From assembly GCA_961205875.1 (NCBI GenBank), contig OY540820.1, positions 9,238,001 through 9,302,000 of the forward strand: a stretch of DNA of 64,000 nt, given 5' to 3'. The notes below the pieces were generated by a model. The model did no database searches. It was not told where the DNA came from and saw nothing but the letters and a program-made list of their open reading frames with translations. The position numbers were made by a program, and so were the translations under genes. Positions 40,912-54,196 of this stretch are shown one piece after another. Each line of letters opens with the position of its first letter. Position 1 is the first letter of the stretch. The stretch is from Sialis fuliginosa. Its lineage: Eukaryota; Arthropoda; Insecta; Megaloptera; Sialidae.

Positions 40912-41605
40912 AGTGGCTGTTCATTTTAAAGGATTCCAAATTCAGCTTGCATACTCATTTGTTCCTGTTTCGAGTATCAGGCATTTTTGTATATATGAAC
41001 CATTATAGTCACCAGATAATAATTATTTTTTATGTTGAATAATTATGTATTGTTATTTTGAAAAAATGTCAATGCAAACTCAGGGAGACTGAAATTAAAT
41101 TCCTTTTGCAATATTTTATTGTTTTATTGAACTGTTTTTTTGGCAGGGTTTAAATAATTCCAGTATTACTGTTTATAGTAAAATAGGTATTATATCTCCA
41201 ATAAATTTTAAAATATTTATTATGTGCTAGTAATATGAGATATAAGGTTAATATTAAAATTGTCAAATATATTACTCATTTCTTGGTGATGTCTTGAAGC
41301 AACAGCATTTTTTTAGTACTTATAAAAGTGTATGTTTTAAAATTATGGTATATATATTTTGAATGTTTCTTGTTTGTATGTATTAATTAATAATGTTATA
41401 AATAAAATTTGCAATACAAAAGAAACGATATTAAAAATAGAATATTTTCATAGTTATATCTTATATCATTTGATATAAATATTACGTCGATTACGTCATA
41501 ATCACAAATTACAGTCATAACTTCTGTGGTCATAACATGGCAGTTATCATATGAGTATAACCTAAAATTTCAATGCTATGTAACTACATTAATTTTAATA
41601 TTAAA
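40912..41605. other. ATAD3A 3' UTR and TACO1 upstream region
   Basis: AT-rich. AATAAAATTTG-type polyadenylation signals occur near 41400. A bZIP-like ATTACGTCATAAT at 41490-41502 lies about 105 bases ahead of the TACO1 start. Confidence 0.4.
41490..41502. promoter_or_regulatory. bZIP/CRE-like site upstream of TACO1
   Basis: ATTACGTCATAAT contains the ATF/CREB half-core TACGTCA, close to the start of TACO1. Motif presence is direct; function is a guess. Confidence 0.25.
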
Positions 41606-42645
41606 ATGTTGCGTTTTACCAGATTACTTACAAATTCTATAGAATTAGAAAGATATATTATTAAAAGGTTTGCAGGTCATTCAAAGTGGGCAAACATAAA
41701 ACATATAAAAGCTTTAAAAGATGGCCAGCGATCTGCACAATTTACAAGACTTGGTCGACAAATGAAAGTTGCAGTACAAGGTAATTTTCAATATGTTACT
41801 TTGTGAATAAAAATATAATTATAGATATTCCATTTTAGAGGGTGGTTCAACAAATCCCTTGTCTAATTTATTACTTAGTCAGGTTATCGAACAAGCTAAA
41901 AGAGTAAATATGCCAATAGCGAGTATACAGAGTGTTATTAAGAGTTGTGAGAGTAATAAAAATAATTCAAAGAAATACCGGATTGAAATAAGGTAGTACG
42001 TTAATAGAAAAAATGTTTTTATATCTAAGAAATAATTTATTTCATTAGGGCTGCTGGAGGTGCTATTATTTTATGTGAGTTATTTACAGATAATATAGCA
42101 AAAATTAAACAGAACGTGAGTACATTACTAAGGAAAGCTAGTTTCGCATATGCAGACAGTGGTGCGAAACATGTTTTTGAACATAAGGTATAAACGGAGA
42201 ATTAAAATATGATAATTCTCGATTAATATTTATATTTTTGTAGGGTTTAGTAGATACTGATATTCCTGAAGATTTGAGAAGTAAAACAGAAGAAGACATT
42301 TTAGAGTTTGTAACTGATCATGCAATAGAAGTAGGTTGTGATGATGTTTCATTTTTAAATATTGAAGGTAAAATTGATATTTCTTACAAAAAATATTAAT
42401 AATTTATATAATATTATTTTTCAGATAGTAAAATGTTGAGGTTTACTTGTGATCCTCGACATTTTGTTAGAATAGAAAATCAACTACGAACTAAATATAA
42501 TTATAATATTTTGTCAAGTTGTGAAGAGTTTATTCCTGTTAATGTAGTTTCATTATCTGAAAAGGACGTCGTAGCTTGTCAGAAATTTATACAAAAATTA
42601 GAAGATTTACCTGAAGTTATAACTGTTTATAGTAATATAGCATGA
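41606..42645 (+). CDS. Taco1: Translational activator of cytochrome c oxidase 1 (TACO1, YebC family)
   Basis: Mitochondrial YebC-family factor that assists translation of cox1 in mammals. Exons are 41606-41780, 41839-41992, 42049-42187, 42244-42367 and 42425-42645, giving 270 residues, the normal size of the family. A basic N-terminal targeting sequence ([11 protein letters not shown]) precedes the YebC signature [20 protein letters not shown]. Other family segments are [36 protein letters not shown], and a C-terminal domain ending [19 protein letters not shown]. An in-frame ATG 33 bases upstream (41573) would add [11 protein letters not shown]; 41606 is preferred because it gives a typical presequence. 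It follows ATAD3A in the same direction. Confidence 0.94.
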
Positions 42646-42897
42646 TGTTAAATTATATTTATTTGTTTATCAATGTATAAATAAATTGTTTTAAATAAAT
42701 TTTAGTTATAAATTATAATCATTTATTTGTATGTAATGCCTGGCCTACATGAGGCTAGTTTTTCAAGCTAGGATAGCAAGCTAGTGCTAGTAACCTAACA
42801 AGCTAGTAACTATCCCCATGTTCATTTTTTTCCACGGACTTGTTACGTGCAATGTTACTTGTGCAATGATACTGGCTCAATATTCAAGCATCGTGTA

Positions 42898-43182
42898 TAG
42901 GATGACCAGATTTTAGTTTTGGTAAACCCTGAGATGTAAATGAAGACCCCTTTTTTTTATTTTATCTATTTTATTTTAATTTTATTCTTTTTATTTTTTT
43001 TTTCATAAAATTTGTTACCATAATCTGCACTGTTATGCCCCTTGCTCTATTTTTGACTTTTTTTTTAGTCGTCATTTCTTGCAAAACCCGGAGAAATTGC
43101 ACCCAAATCCGGTGCCCAGAGATCCAGTGTGCAAACTCTGAGACTCCGGGTCAAAACCTGGTCACCCCTGTGGGTCACCCTA
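42898..43182. mobile_element. MITE with inverted GGTGACCAG-type ends
   Basis: Left end TAGGATGACCAGATTTTAG and right side AAACCTGGTCACCCC followed by GGGTCACCCTA are imperfect inverted repeats. About 285 bp. The exact right border is uncertain because the terminal word is partly duplicated. Confidence 0.5.
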
Positions 43183-44441
43183 ATTAAAAATCATTGGTAA
43201 AAGAGAACTTCTTCAAAATGGCGAATAACTTATAAATATAGACGCTAGATGACACCACCTGAAAAATAATTGTTCAACACTGACAACATTTGAATAACTT
43301 GCGTCAACAATAAAAATTTTATTTCATGAATTTAAAAAAAAATTAAATATGTTGCTAAACCTGATATAAAAATTGATATATCATTAACATTATTTCAAAC
43401 TATTGTATAATCTTGAATATTTAACTGATTTAAAAAAAGGTGATTATTGGAAATATGTTTTTAAAATTATCTATATTGCAGTGAATTTTAAATTGAGGCA
43501 TTGGCGTGTCATTATTTTATTTTAGTGTACGTTTTTTATTTCTAATGCGAAAAATTGTATAATGTCGTACGCAAATTCTTATCACCTTCACCTGCAAGTG
43601 TTCCTAGTTAACGTTTTTAAAACTTTTTAACGTTTTTACTTCCCAGTTTTTATAATATTAATGATTAGAAAAATAATTTCTACCACCACATAAAAGTTTA
43701 AAATAGTTCAAAATTACATTTATTGCACAGTTAATTAGTTTTTCTATAATTATTTTTAAGTTAAATGGACTACTGCATTAATTAATTGCAACCAAAACTT
43801 CCTCAACAATAAATATTTTCATCATTATTTATGTTATCTTGAAATTTTATTATATTAATTGATCTTTTACTATCTTCGCTTTTATTGAGAAAGTAATGAA
43901 AGTATGTTTACCTAATTATTGAAAATTCCGTTATATATTTAGAACTTCATAATTACATTAGAGTTTAGAGAAACCTAAGATGATTATCGATCTCGATATT
44001 ACTATATAAATTAAAATATTTATTTTTACCTATTTGTCGCAAATAAAATGTAATAATCACATCGTCGAGGGGTATACATTTTTACAGGCGGTTTTCGATG
44101 CAGTGGGGCGTTATGACGGTTGGGGGCTTAATGGGGTTACATACCTCCAAAATTAAAAAAAAAAAACGTTTTTTTATATTATTTTTTATTATTCTCTATA
44201 CTTGTATGAACATTTAAATAAATACTCGAAAATTCCTTTTAATAACGAAGTTATTAGTAGAGGAATAGAGACAAAAAAATGATATATTCGAGAAGTTGAA
44301 TATTTTTTGTTTTCTCTTTTTATATTCGAAGATAAGTTGAAAATCGAAAAAGTTAGAAAAATCGGCCATGTGCGTCCCGAGAAAAGTGCATAATTTGAAT
44401 TTTTTATGCATTTTGCTACACTGTTTTTGAAACACAAGGTA

Positions 44442-44810
44442 GCGTATATTATAAAGCTCAACGTCTCTCTGTCTATTTGTTTGTCTGTTTTTGCACTTAT
44501 AACTCGAGGACCACTTATCCGATTTACGTGTTTTTTTTTTAATTCATAGATATGTTCTCTGGCTAGTTTATAGGATATATTTTGTTACGTTAGGTAACAT
44601 AAGGAATAAGCAATTTAATGACGATAATAGTAAATCAAGTCGGAAAAAATCGTAAATATTTCGGCATCTGTGCGAAATATGGGGTTCTTTTTCTCCCAAA
44701 ATCCCCCTCTCCCGTGGTATTTTTCCCACCGGATCTAATGAAGCTAATTACAACCCTCCATACGTGACAGGAGGTGAAATATTAACTCCCGTGCGAAGCG
44801 GGTCCGCTAG
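44442..44810 (+). mobile_element. Non-autonomous Helitron-like element 1
   Basis: Left part TATTATAAAGCTCAACGTCT followed by TCTCTGTCTATTTGTTTGTC resembles the 5' section of the element at 61393. The right end is a small hairpin (CCCG, loop TGCGAAG, CGGG) followed by TCCG and terminal CTAG at 44807-44810, then T, the Helitron 3' arrangement. No Rep/helicase coding sequence. Confidence 0.6.
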
Positions 44811-46877
44811 TCTATAAGAAAAACATAAATAATTCATAAGTGGGGGCTGCTGTACTTATAATCTGGGGACACATATGGAGGAATCTCTAGTGAATTTCCG
44901 ATACTGAAAAACATTCAATAAAATTTTGCGAAACACTGGTTTAAAAAAAGTTTTATTTAACTTATTAGTCAGATTCAAAACATTTGTCTAATAAATTTTC
45001 ATTTGATTTTCTTATAGACGATGTTGACAATTCTAATATTTTATCTTTTGTTTAGAAGCTATTTTAAGTATGAAATAATGTATAGTATGTAAAAAATATG
45101 TTTGTCATTTTGTGGGACGGTTAGGCTAAAAATAAATCAATATAAAAAATGACATAATCCACAATACTAGTTATTTTTGGTGAACGGAATAGGGCCAATT
45201 TGTACGAACGAGTTCATAGGCGCCGTTGTGAGCTACAAAACTAAAACAGGGGATCTCAAACTTTGTGGTGTTATGATCTACTAAAATATTGATTCATTTT
45301 ATTTTTTATCGAGGAAATTAAGTAACTTCATTAGATAATAAAAAAATATCTGCCAAGTAAATGCACAGTGCTTCCTCGTGCCAAATTCACCAAAGGTAGT
45401 TAATTATTGAACAATTTAAATTAAACCAATAGTGCTCAGATAAATTGCCTAGCATTGGTTAAACATTTAATTTTTATACAATTTTACTAAAAAATATTAC
45501 TTCGAAATTTTTCTTAAGACGCACTTGATTATTTTTTTATATATTTTTAATTTTTTGACAATTCCTACAAAAAAGACCCGATACAATTTTTACGTAACAT
45601 GTATCGTTTTTGAGATATCTTGAAAAAATAAATATTTTGGGGTGTCACCCCTCTCCCTTACACACGATTTTGATGATTTTGAAATGGGATCGTCCTCAAG
45701 CCAGACCCAACCATCCGACCAAGTTTCATTAATATCGGTTCAGTGGTTCATGAGTTATGCGTGTGACAAAGATTCAGAGGACAGATACACAGAAAGACCG
45801 ACGGACGGACATACATGGACCGAAAAATTTTGAAATCTGAAAACAATTTTTTTGGTCACATTCTAAAACGATCATAAGCTTCTCGTATCTTCGATATTGC
45901 GAGGAAGCAATACGCATAAGTAAATTTTAATTGACATGCAACTGTTTTACTCGCGTAAATAACAAAGTAAAGGGAGAATCCAGTTGATGTTAAATTCGCG
46001 ATAAAGAAAAAAACAAAGAATCAATTCATCTTAATGATTTTTTGATGATTAAGAAATTTTTGAATCCACTCGCCCCTCATTCAGTAACTACATTTCTAAA
46101 ACTTAACTTTATAATATCACCTCATTATTTAAAAACTTGCGTGGAAGTAAATAAACTGGAATCAATAATCTCGATTTTTTTAGAGGGAGGGAGGGAAACA
46201 TTTATTTTCACATGTTTCCGAAATTTAGTGAAGAACGATTGTGTGAAACAATTTAATTTTAATAACATCTCGTGTGAAATGACCCAATTAAATATATATT
46301 TATAATGTTGATGTTGTTAGTAGGACACACAGACACACATATACACATGCATGTGAGTAATTGATTAGAATAATAGACTAGTTGGTCAGGACATGGGTAT
46401 TGGGTAGTACATATATTAGGTGAGTTTTTTTTCAAGTTTATACCGGAGCGCCACATAACAGTATTATAATATAACGGTAAAGTCAACTGTGTGTGTGTGT
46501 GTGCGCAGAACCGGCCTTAGTAAGTCTGGCGCCCTGGGTGAGATTTATTTTCCTGCCCTCCCCCCAATACCCCTAAAAAATGTTCAAAAATCACCAAAAA
46601 TGTAAATTAAAATTGATAAATTAACAAATAAGTTTTAATATCTCAGCTTGACGCGATCCTACAGACTCCAACTTTTTTTTAAATAGCTTATATCATTAAC
46701 TTTAAGACTATCAAATGCCCTAAGACCGTCGAGACCCCATTTCCCTATTATTAACAAATTAAAATTTATAAATTAACAAATAAGTAGAATAATTAATTTA
46801 AAAAAATTAATTAAAAAATGAAAAGAAAAAAATTCAAAACAGGAAAATCTAATTTTTACAAAATTTCTTATTTATGT

Positions 46878-46944
46878 GCGGCCCTCGGAAAATTTTAGGT
46901 CGTCAATGCGACCTGCGGTGCAATTTGGGTTGGCCAGGCCTGAC
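46878..46944 (-). mobile_element. hAT terminal fragment
   Basis: On the minus strand it begins CAGGCCTGGCCAACCC, a form of the CAGGCCTGxCCAACC termini of hAT/Charlie-type elements, and continues with CGCAGGTCGCATTGACG. Only one end is visible. Confidence 0.45.
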
Positions 46945-48026
46945 ATAGAACAAGAAAAAAACATACAATATTTAACAAATTGGGGTCCGGGGGTCAAATC
47001 AATCAGCTCCTAAGATATTTGTCTCTCTTGTTTACCCTATCACGCCTCTGCACATGCACTCCCAGACATATCCATTATAATAATTTATCCCATAAAAAAT
47101 TAAATAAATGTCCTTTTAAAATAAATCCCATAAAATAGAAAAATAAAATAGATTTAAGAATAAAAATAAATCACATTTTACTTTGACCCAACTAATTGCG
47201 AATTCTTTTAAAACCAGAACAAAAAATAAAAATCAAAACTTGTTTGAAAACCCATTTTAATCACCTAGTAAAATTTATACGTATAAAGAAGCGTGGGCTT
47301 AGAGAAACATCAAAATGTTTATTTTTTATTGAAATATTGATTGGAACTTGATGTACATACATATATATTTCACTATGGTAATGAACTTCAGATCAAACAC
47401 AGAGATGAACCAGTTTTAAGTGGAAAGAAACATTTAACACATACATATACGATACTTTCCAAATGTCCTAGCGACTGTTCACCTTAATTTTAATACCAGG
47501 GCTGGGATAGTATAATATTGTGTATTTATATTTAACTCGTATGAATATTTATGCAGGACAAGTATAATGTATCTTGGGGTAGCTCCCATTTAAGGTGTTC
47601 GGTCGATCACAGAAAAAGTAGAAACATTAAGTAAAATTAAAAAAAAAAAAAAAAAAAACGGAATTAAAAATTCAGAACCCAGAAAAAAATATCTGCTTTG
47701 GGAACCACGGGACTTTCTTATACCTAACCTAACAGTGAATTGTATACGTGATTCTTTGTTTATTAAAACATTTCTAACAAACTAACAAGAAAGAACAAAA
47801 TGAATAATTTTATATTTATATAATAAGTGATTTTTTTTAACGTAATAGGTAACTGAAAACGGATGTTTACTCTTGTAAATTTTTGGATTTTTGAAATAAG
47901 AAAAAAATGTTTTAGATAAAAAATGTCGAGTATGTTATTATCTATAATTTATTCCCCATACATTTTTTTCCAACATTTATGATTTAGCCAGAAAGAATTT
48001 TTTTATGTAATTATTTAGATTCACCT

Positions 48027-48146
48027 ACACAGTTCACTCTTAGTATTACTTATAAGAAAGTCCCATGTTACCTACGGCAAATACACACACTGTTCAATCT
48101 CTGTAATACGTATAAGAAAGTCCCATGGCACTCATGGCAAATATTT
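48027..48146. repeat. 60-bp tandem duplication
   Basis: Two imperfect copies with a period of exactly 60 bases, anchored on TATAAGAAAGTCCCATG at 48051 and 48111. A reverse-complement relative (GGGACTTTCTTATA) occurs near 47709, so the unit may come from a dispersed repeat. Confidence 0.7.
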
Positions 48147-48932
48147 CTCCTCTGTTATGAACCATTTGAATTATAATAAATTTTTTTTTCTTCAAAAATT
48201 CGTTTTTACGAAAAAATGAATAGAACATAAATTATAGATATAGATATTACCTACATTTTTTAACTTGATCATTTTTCTCTATTTCGCACTGTTTCAGAGT
48301 AATTCGAAAAATTAAAAAATCGACGTAGGTAAACATCCGTATCAGATTGAAAGATCGTTTTCAAAAATAGGTCGTTTTCTTCCCAGCCAAAAATTAATCT
48401 TAAATATAAAATATCAGCCTTCTACGATTTGTCGTATTTGAGTTACAGCGCTTACAGACAGACAGACAGACATCATGGCGAAAATAGTCAGAATGGATTC
48501 AGGGAAGGTCAAAATAGAAAATTCCGTCAAAATCCGGAGTTCGAAAAAAATCGGCTTCACTATACTTATTTATACTAATGTATATTTCATATACATGCAT
48601 GGTATAAGAAAGTAAAAACTTATATTCATATTTTGTATAACGTAGCACCGTTTCGATGCAGCTAACATGCCACTTATTTGAATCACATATAATAGATTTG
48701 CAAAGTCGAAGCGGTGACGGAGACTGTTTCTGTCAAGTGCCAATGCTTTATACCAAAAAGACAAAACAGTAACACCATGTTTTAAAGGCACTTCTTATGG
48801 CATTTAAAAACGTATAGGGTTTGTTCCCATTGTGTCAAAAAACAACGTAATAATTAATGATTGAAAACAATAAAAATATCATATTTAGTTGATAAATGTT
48901 AATACTATATTTTCATGCTTAAACTCCTAGAG

Positions 48933-49453
48933 CAGCGGTTCTTAAACTAGGGTCCGTGAAACATGTTTGGCATAAATTAAAGTACTTTTACATTTCTATT
49001 TACCAGTGATTAATTAGTATCTAACGACCTTCTTTGTTTTTCTGTCAGGGAGGTAAGGATTATTTAAGTATTATAGCATGTTTCTGCAGTTGTAAAAATG
49101 AAAAGTGCAGTTGTAAAAGCTAATTTGTGTAGTGCAAAAAATTGAAACAATGTTTAATAAATAAATAAAATAATAAAATGTGTGGAAAAAAGGTCATTGC
49201 AGATGTAAAAGCAAAAAATGTAAGAAATGTAGAGCAAAAAAGGTCATTACAGTTGTAAAAATAAAAAATGTAAGAAATTTAATGTCAAAAACAAAGGTCA
49301 TTGCAGTTGAAAAGCAAAAATTGTAAGTATGGGGCAAAAAATAAGGTCTTACAGTTTTAAAATTTTCTTAAAATAACCCCTTCAGGGAGGGGGTCCCTGA
49401 GAAGTAATTGTTCAAAAGGGGGTCCCTAGACTACATAAGTTTAAGAACCGCTG
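48933..49453 (+). mobile_element. hAT-type MITE with intact ends
   Basis: 521 bp with a perfect 16-bp terminal inverted repeat, CAGCGGTTCTTAAACT at the left and AGTTTAAGAACCGCTG at the right. It is bordered by TCCTAGAG (48925-48932) and TCCTAGGG (49454-49461), an 8-bp target duplication with one mismatch, as expected for hAT. The middle (about 49080-49365) is a minisatellite. No transposase. Confidence 0.9.
49080..49365. repeat. Minisatellite of about 50-bp units inside the hAT MITE
   Basis: Four diverged units starting AGGTCATTGCAG or similar at 49191, 49241, 49295 and 49344 (spacings 50, 54, 49), with GTAAAAGCAAAAAATGTAAG as the shared core; a shorter related stretch precedes them. Confidence 0.75.
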
Positions 49454-50721
49454 TCCTAGGGAAATTGAATGATTAAAAAAATAAAAATAAAAATACAGAT
49501 TATCTATTGTCTTTTCATTTATCTGAACAAATAGTTTAAACTTTCTAAAAGAAAAAATGAAATAGACGACTCCCATAAACATTATATTAATTATGTTTAC
49601 CCCCCCCCCCCCCCCAATCTTGCCTTCAACACCATGCGTTTTTCAACGCAAAATAAATAAATATAAATTTCAATAAATACGTATCAAAAGATGAAAATTG
49701 AAATTGATAATTTTTCTTTCTGAATTTTGAAAAATGTTATGAACTCCTGTTCAATTTAATATATATTTTAGGTTTCAGGGTGAGTAACCTAAAGATAGAT
49801 ACTACACGTTAAATATGTTCAATAAAAATAAAAACATTAACCGTTCCAACAATTTATAGTTAAGTTAACTGATTGAGGGAAACCTGTTCGGTGACGTAAA
49901 AAACATTGACCGAATTAGTTATATTTATATTTACTTTTTTTACTCCAGCTTTTTTTGATTAATTTTTATTTTGTTCATGCAATAAATCTTTTATTTCTAT
50001 AATCGAACAGAAAATAAATTGAAGTATTATTTAAATATTGTAAACAGATATAGGTGCATATATTTATTCAGGGATGGTCAAGATTTTTTTGTAAGGGATG
50101 CAGATGAGAGAAAATTAAATATCAATAACAAAAATAGTTACTTAATATTTATAGAAATGTTGTAATGCCCCCCTAAAAAATAATTAAATAACATTTTAAA
50201 AATTTCCTCGATTTTGATAAAGTTTTTTTGCTTTCAAAGTTTGAGAAAATTACAAAATATACTTTAATTTATATAAAGTGTGCCCTGATAAGCTTTTTAT
50301 TAATTTAAAAGTTGCTTTAAAGCGGCGTTTCCACGGGGCAACTTTTGTTGAACAGCTTACGTTCAACTTACAATAAGTTGAACGTGTACAATAATGTCCA
50401 CTCCTAGTTTTGCTAATTTACATTTATTTTGAAAGCTACAGGACCAGATTTAAAAAAAAAGAGAAGTTATAATAAAAAAGTAAATTCAATTTTTTTATAA
50501 ACAAAATCGTGAAAAATTCAGAATGAAAAATAAAAAAATATAGTAATTTGGTAGATAAGAAATACCTATAATTAATCAATTTTATTAAATAATTAGGTAC
50601 CTACATAAAAGTTGAGTTAAATATTCAGAATTTTCCAAAAATAGGTACCTATCTTGATATTTAAATGGAGGCTAAACTATTAAAATTTTAAACGTTAACA
50701 TTCTACCTCTATATATATGTA

Positions 50722-51112
50722 CAGTCGCCTGCATTAATGGTCTTGCAGTTTGTATTCATTTTCGTTTATCACAAACTTAGTAGGCTCCTCCCATTTGATT
50801 ATTACAATATTTAAATAATTTCTCCATGTATCAAACAAAGACAGATATTTTGAAATTCATTTGCTAGATAAAGAACTACTCTTCGTTTATAATAGGTACT
50901 CATATATATTTGTGCAATTAAATTATTATGTAATCTATTAAAAATTGTATACGTAAATTTTGTGGCAATAAATATTTGATATTTCGAATTTTAGTATTTA
51001 AATATATTAAACTTGATAGAAAAAGGTAACCGATGATGTTTGTCTTTAAATTTGGAATCTGTTGTAAGCGATTCTAGCCTTTAGGGTGCCAGACGAGTTC
51101 TGCAGGCGACTG
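50722..51112. mobile_element. TA-flanked MITE with CAGTCGCCTGCA ends
   Basis: 391 bp flanked by TA at 50720-50721 and 51113-51114. The termini CAGTCGCCTGCA and TGCAGGCGACTG are perfect 12-bp inverted repeats. No coding capacity; the TA duplication and CAGT start suggest a Tc1/mariner-superfamily transposase. Confidence 0.8.
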
Positions 51113-52621
51113 TACACTGTACATATATACAATATATGTAACACTCAGTCAGTACAAAAAATTACTTCTAACAGAATTCTAAATCGATTTTTTACAAAAA
51201 TGTATAAAAATAACTTGTTCGTTAATGTATTTAAGTACAATATATTAAAGGGGTTAAATAAATTGAAATACGGATGAAAATGTAAAAATAATTTGAAATA
51301 TAACGTTCCCTAGGCAAAGAGAGATTTGCATAGTCTGGAATATATATACATATATTTTAGGCGTACATTCTTCTACCAGTGAAAACATCGGTTCTAAAAT
51401 TCAAATCAAAATATTGTTACGAGTATAGGGAATTATTAATTTGTTTATATTTCATTAACATAGTTGTAAAAATTTACATAAAATGTACCCCTTCTGTTTT
51501 CTTATTTAAAAAATGTTAATTCATATGAAGTGGTCCAGTATTGGTTGCTCGATCATTTAAAAAAAATAGCTTTAATTCTTAGTTCTTTTTTAAAAAAAAT
51601 CTCATTTTCAAGAGGATGTTTTTGCAAGAAGCGGAAAAGTTAAAAGTCAAATTATTTTTTTACAAATAGGCGGGTATTTATTCACACACTAAAGTTCAAC
51701 TCTGTAACTTGCCCCTTCCTTTTCTCAAAATTTGAAAATTCGAGAAAATAGCACTCTGGTGGGGGACCTGATAAAAATTTGAAAAATGTATCCCATAATA
51801 GTACTACATAATAAAAATTTTGAGATTGAGATTTAATTACAAGCAGTGATATTGTTGTTGAAAATTAAGGCCCCTAAAAGTTGTGAACTGTGAGAACTCT
51901 ACGACAGCTACTCCTTTTGCCCCGTCCAACCTTTGACAATATCTGATTATAGATACCATTTTTGAGTTCTTATTGTACGAGTAATTAACGTCGCCACTAA
52001 CTAATTAATTGCGTATTTTTCTTGCCACGTGTTTGCAGCGCGATTGTGTGGGGATTACATTTCTACAAACATATTTGCAATTATTAATATTAATTAGCTG
52101 ATAAATTACAACTCTATAGAAATATTTATTCTATTATGTCTATCTTATGTGATTAGTGCAACGTACATTTGATTGTTTCTGGATTTGAATATATAACATT
52201 ATATGTATGTGTATTGTTTGATTTGTTTATTGTGAACTTGAATTTGTATTTTTGAGGTGGTTTGTAAGCATAATGATACTTGAAAAATAATAATTATTTG
52301 AAAACAATTTATGTATAGGTACTTATAATAATAAATCATTAAATAACGATCATGTTGTAGAAACATTTAGCAGATAAAAAAATAATTAAATGTTTTAAAA
52401 ATGGAAGTATGTATATGACGTATTCTGAATTGATATTCAATAATAATAACATTATTGTAAAAAAATATATTACTATGTTTAATAAATAAGGTGACTTTTT
52501 TAATAAAACGGAAAATCTTTATTTGTTTTTCCAAATAAATAAATGTCATCGCCTTCAAAGTAACCCGTCTTCGACACAATACATTTATGCCAATGTTTTT
52601 TCAAATCTTCAAACAGTATGA

Positions 52622-52850
52622 CGTCCGCGGTATTATAACGGAGCTAGCAAAGCTAGCTAGCAAGCACTTTCAAATGGGGTATTAATTCTGTGATAGTATC
52701 TATGGATTAGCTAGGGAATTTAGAGTAGTGATACATCAACTTATTACAAAATAATTTCATAATATCGCCACTGTTTTAATACCGTTGGTGTTTATATAAC
52801 ACGTGTGCGCGAAAATTGTTGTTGAACACTTCATGAAACTTAAGAAGAAC
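52622..52850 (-). mobile_element. Harbinger-like MITE, family B, copy 2 (truncated, inverted)
   Basis: Begins near GCGGTATTATAACGGAGC and contains GCTAGCAAGCACTTTCAAATG and TTTTAATACCGTTGGTGTTT, matching the family in reverse. It fades out near 52850, lacking the other terminus. Confidence 0.65.
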
Positions 52851-53763
52851 TTCTTCAACTTATCTTCGAACATATACAAGAAATGCAAATTATTATTGCA
52901 AAACATATAAATTTTAATGTCATTATTTATGTTTAATATGATGCATTAAACGTAAAATGTAATAACAAAAAATAATATATTACTATTAAATTATTAAAAT
53001 GTATAAAATAATGTACCTAAACACACATCCAATATAAATTGTAGATGAAATTTTGATTTTAACCTTTCAGTCACGATATATTTGCTTTTCAATGTGTTTA
53101 CCAGATCGCCCCCCCTCTCTTATTTCTAAACTATTAATTTAAAAAATCTGAAAAAATTCCAGAATGTTTTAATTTTTTTCTTCAAAATTTCAAAAAAATT
53201 ACTGTATTAAAAAGTTGCATAAAAAGTTAATATTAAAGGGTAAGCATGCAAAAATGGCCCCCAATGGGAATCAAACGTAGAGTTAGCCGTTCGAAAGCAT
53301 ACGGTCAAAAAACATTTTTCCCAAAATTTTGAATTGACCTGAACGAAAATAATAAAAATAAAAAATAATAATATCTACGTACTTATAAAAATAGATTTAT
53401 AAAAAGAAAAGTTTACAAAATCACTTACAGCGACAAGTCCTAAAGACTTTACTGACTGTAAATAAATAAATTAGCCGTGGGAAGTAAATACGAGCAATAA
53501 AAATAAACCGTATTCGAACGAATTTGTAGTACGTTAAGTTTTCTCGTCTTCCGCCAACGGAAATTTATTTTATATGAAAATGTGTTGCAGCTTATGATTT
53601 TATTTCGGTAGAGGACAACATCCAGTCGACATGGAAAGCTATAACCATGGTTTTATTTGATTTGATTTATTTACGTCTGATCTGACTGTGATGTCTCATA
53701 TACAGGATGATTTATAACTGGTTGTAAATCACTCTACATATGGTTTTTATGCAACATGACTTA

Positions 53764-54077
53764 TGTCTGGTATTATAAAGGAGCTAGCAAATTTGTTAGC
53801 TAGCAAGCACTTTCAAGTGAGATATCAAACTTATATGACAGTTCTTTTGGAGTTTGTTGAAGACTTTGACAAGTTTCGCGCAGCCGTTTAGGTAAATACC
53901 AACGGTATTAAAACAGTGGTGATATTATGAAAACTATTTTGTACGGTGAAAGATGCCAACCGTGTTACAATTAGTTGAAGTGTCACTGCTCTAAATTCCA
54001 TAACTAATCCATAGGTACTAGTACAGAATTAATACCCCATTTGAAAGTAATTGCTAGCTCCTTTATAATACCGGACA
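53764..54077 (+). mobile_element. Harbinger-like MITE, family B, copy 3 (intact)
   Basis: 314 bp flanked by TTA at 53761-53763 and 54078-54080. The ends TGTCTGGTATTATAAAGGAG and CTCCTTTATAATACCGGACA are inverted with one mismatch. The interior matches copy 1 in the same orientation. A 3-bp TWA duplication is the PIF/Harbinger signature. Confidence 0.8.
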
Positions 54078-54196
54078 TTAAGTTCAGAAGTTAATATTTA
54101 AAGAAATATAAAATACAAGCAGCTATGCCCGCGTTGTTTTAGTTTTTATAAACATTTATATTTTATATAATTTACAAAATCTATTTGGCATATTTT

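Larger units (their letters stand above)
42646..48932. other. Gene-free region with transposon debris
   Basis: No protein-coding gene is recognisable. Holds the elements listed at 42898-43182, 44442-44810 and 46878-46944, and a repeat-like block at 45590-45840 with CCAAGTTTCATTAATATCGG and CAGAGGACAGATAC, wording common near the ends of insect retroelements. Microsatellites include a TG run at 46489-46503 and a 21-A run near 47640. Confidence 0.4.
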
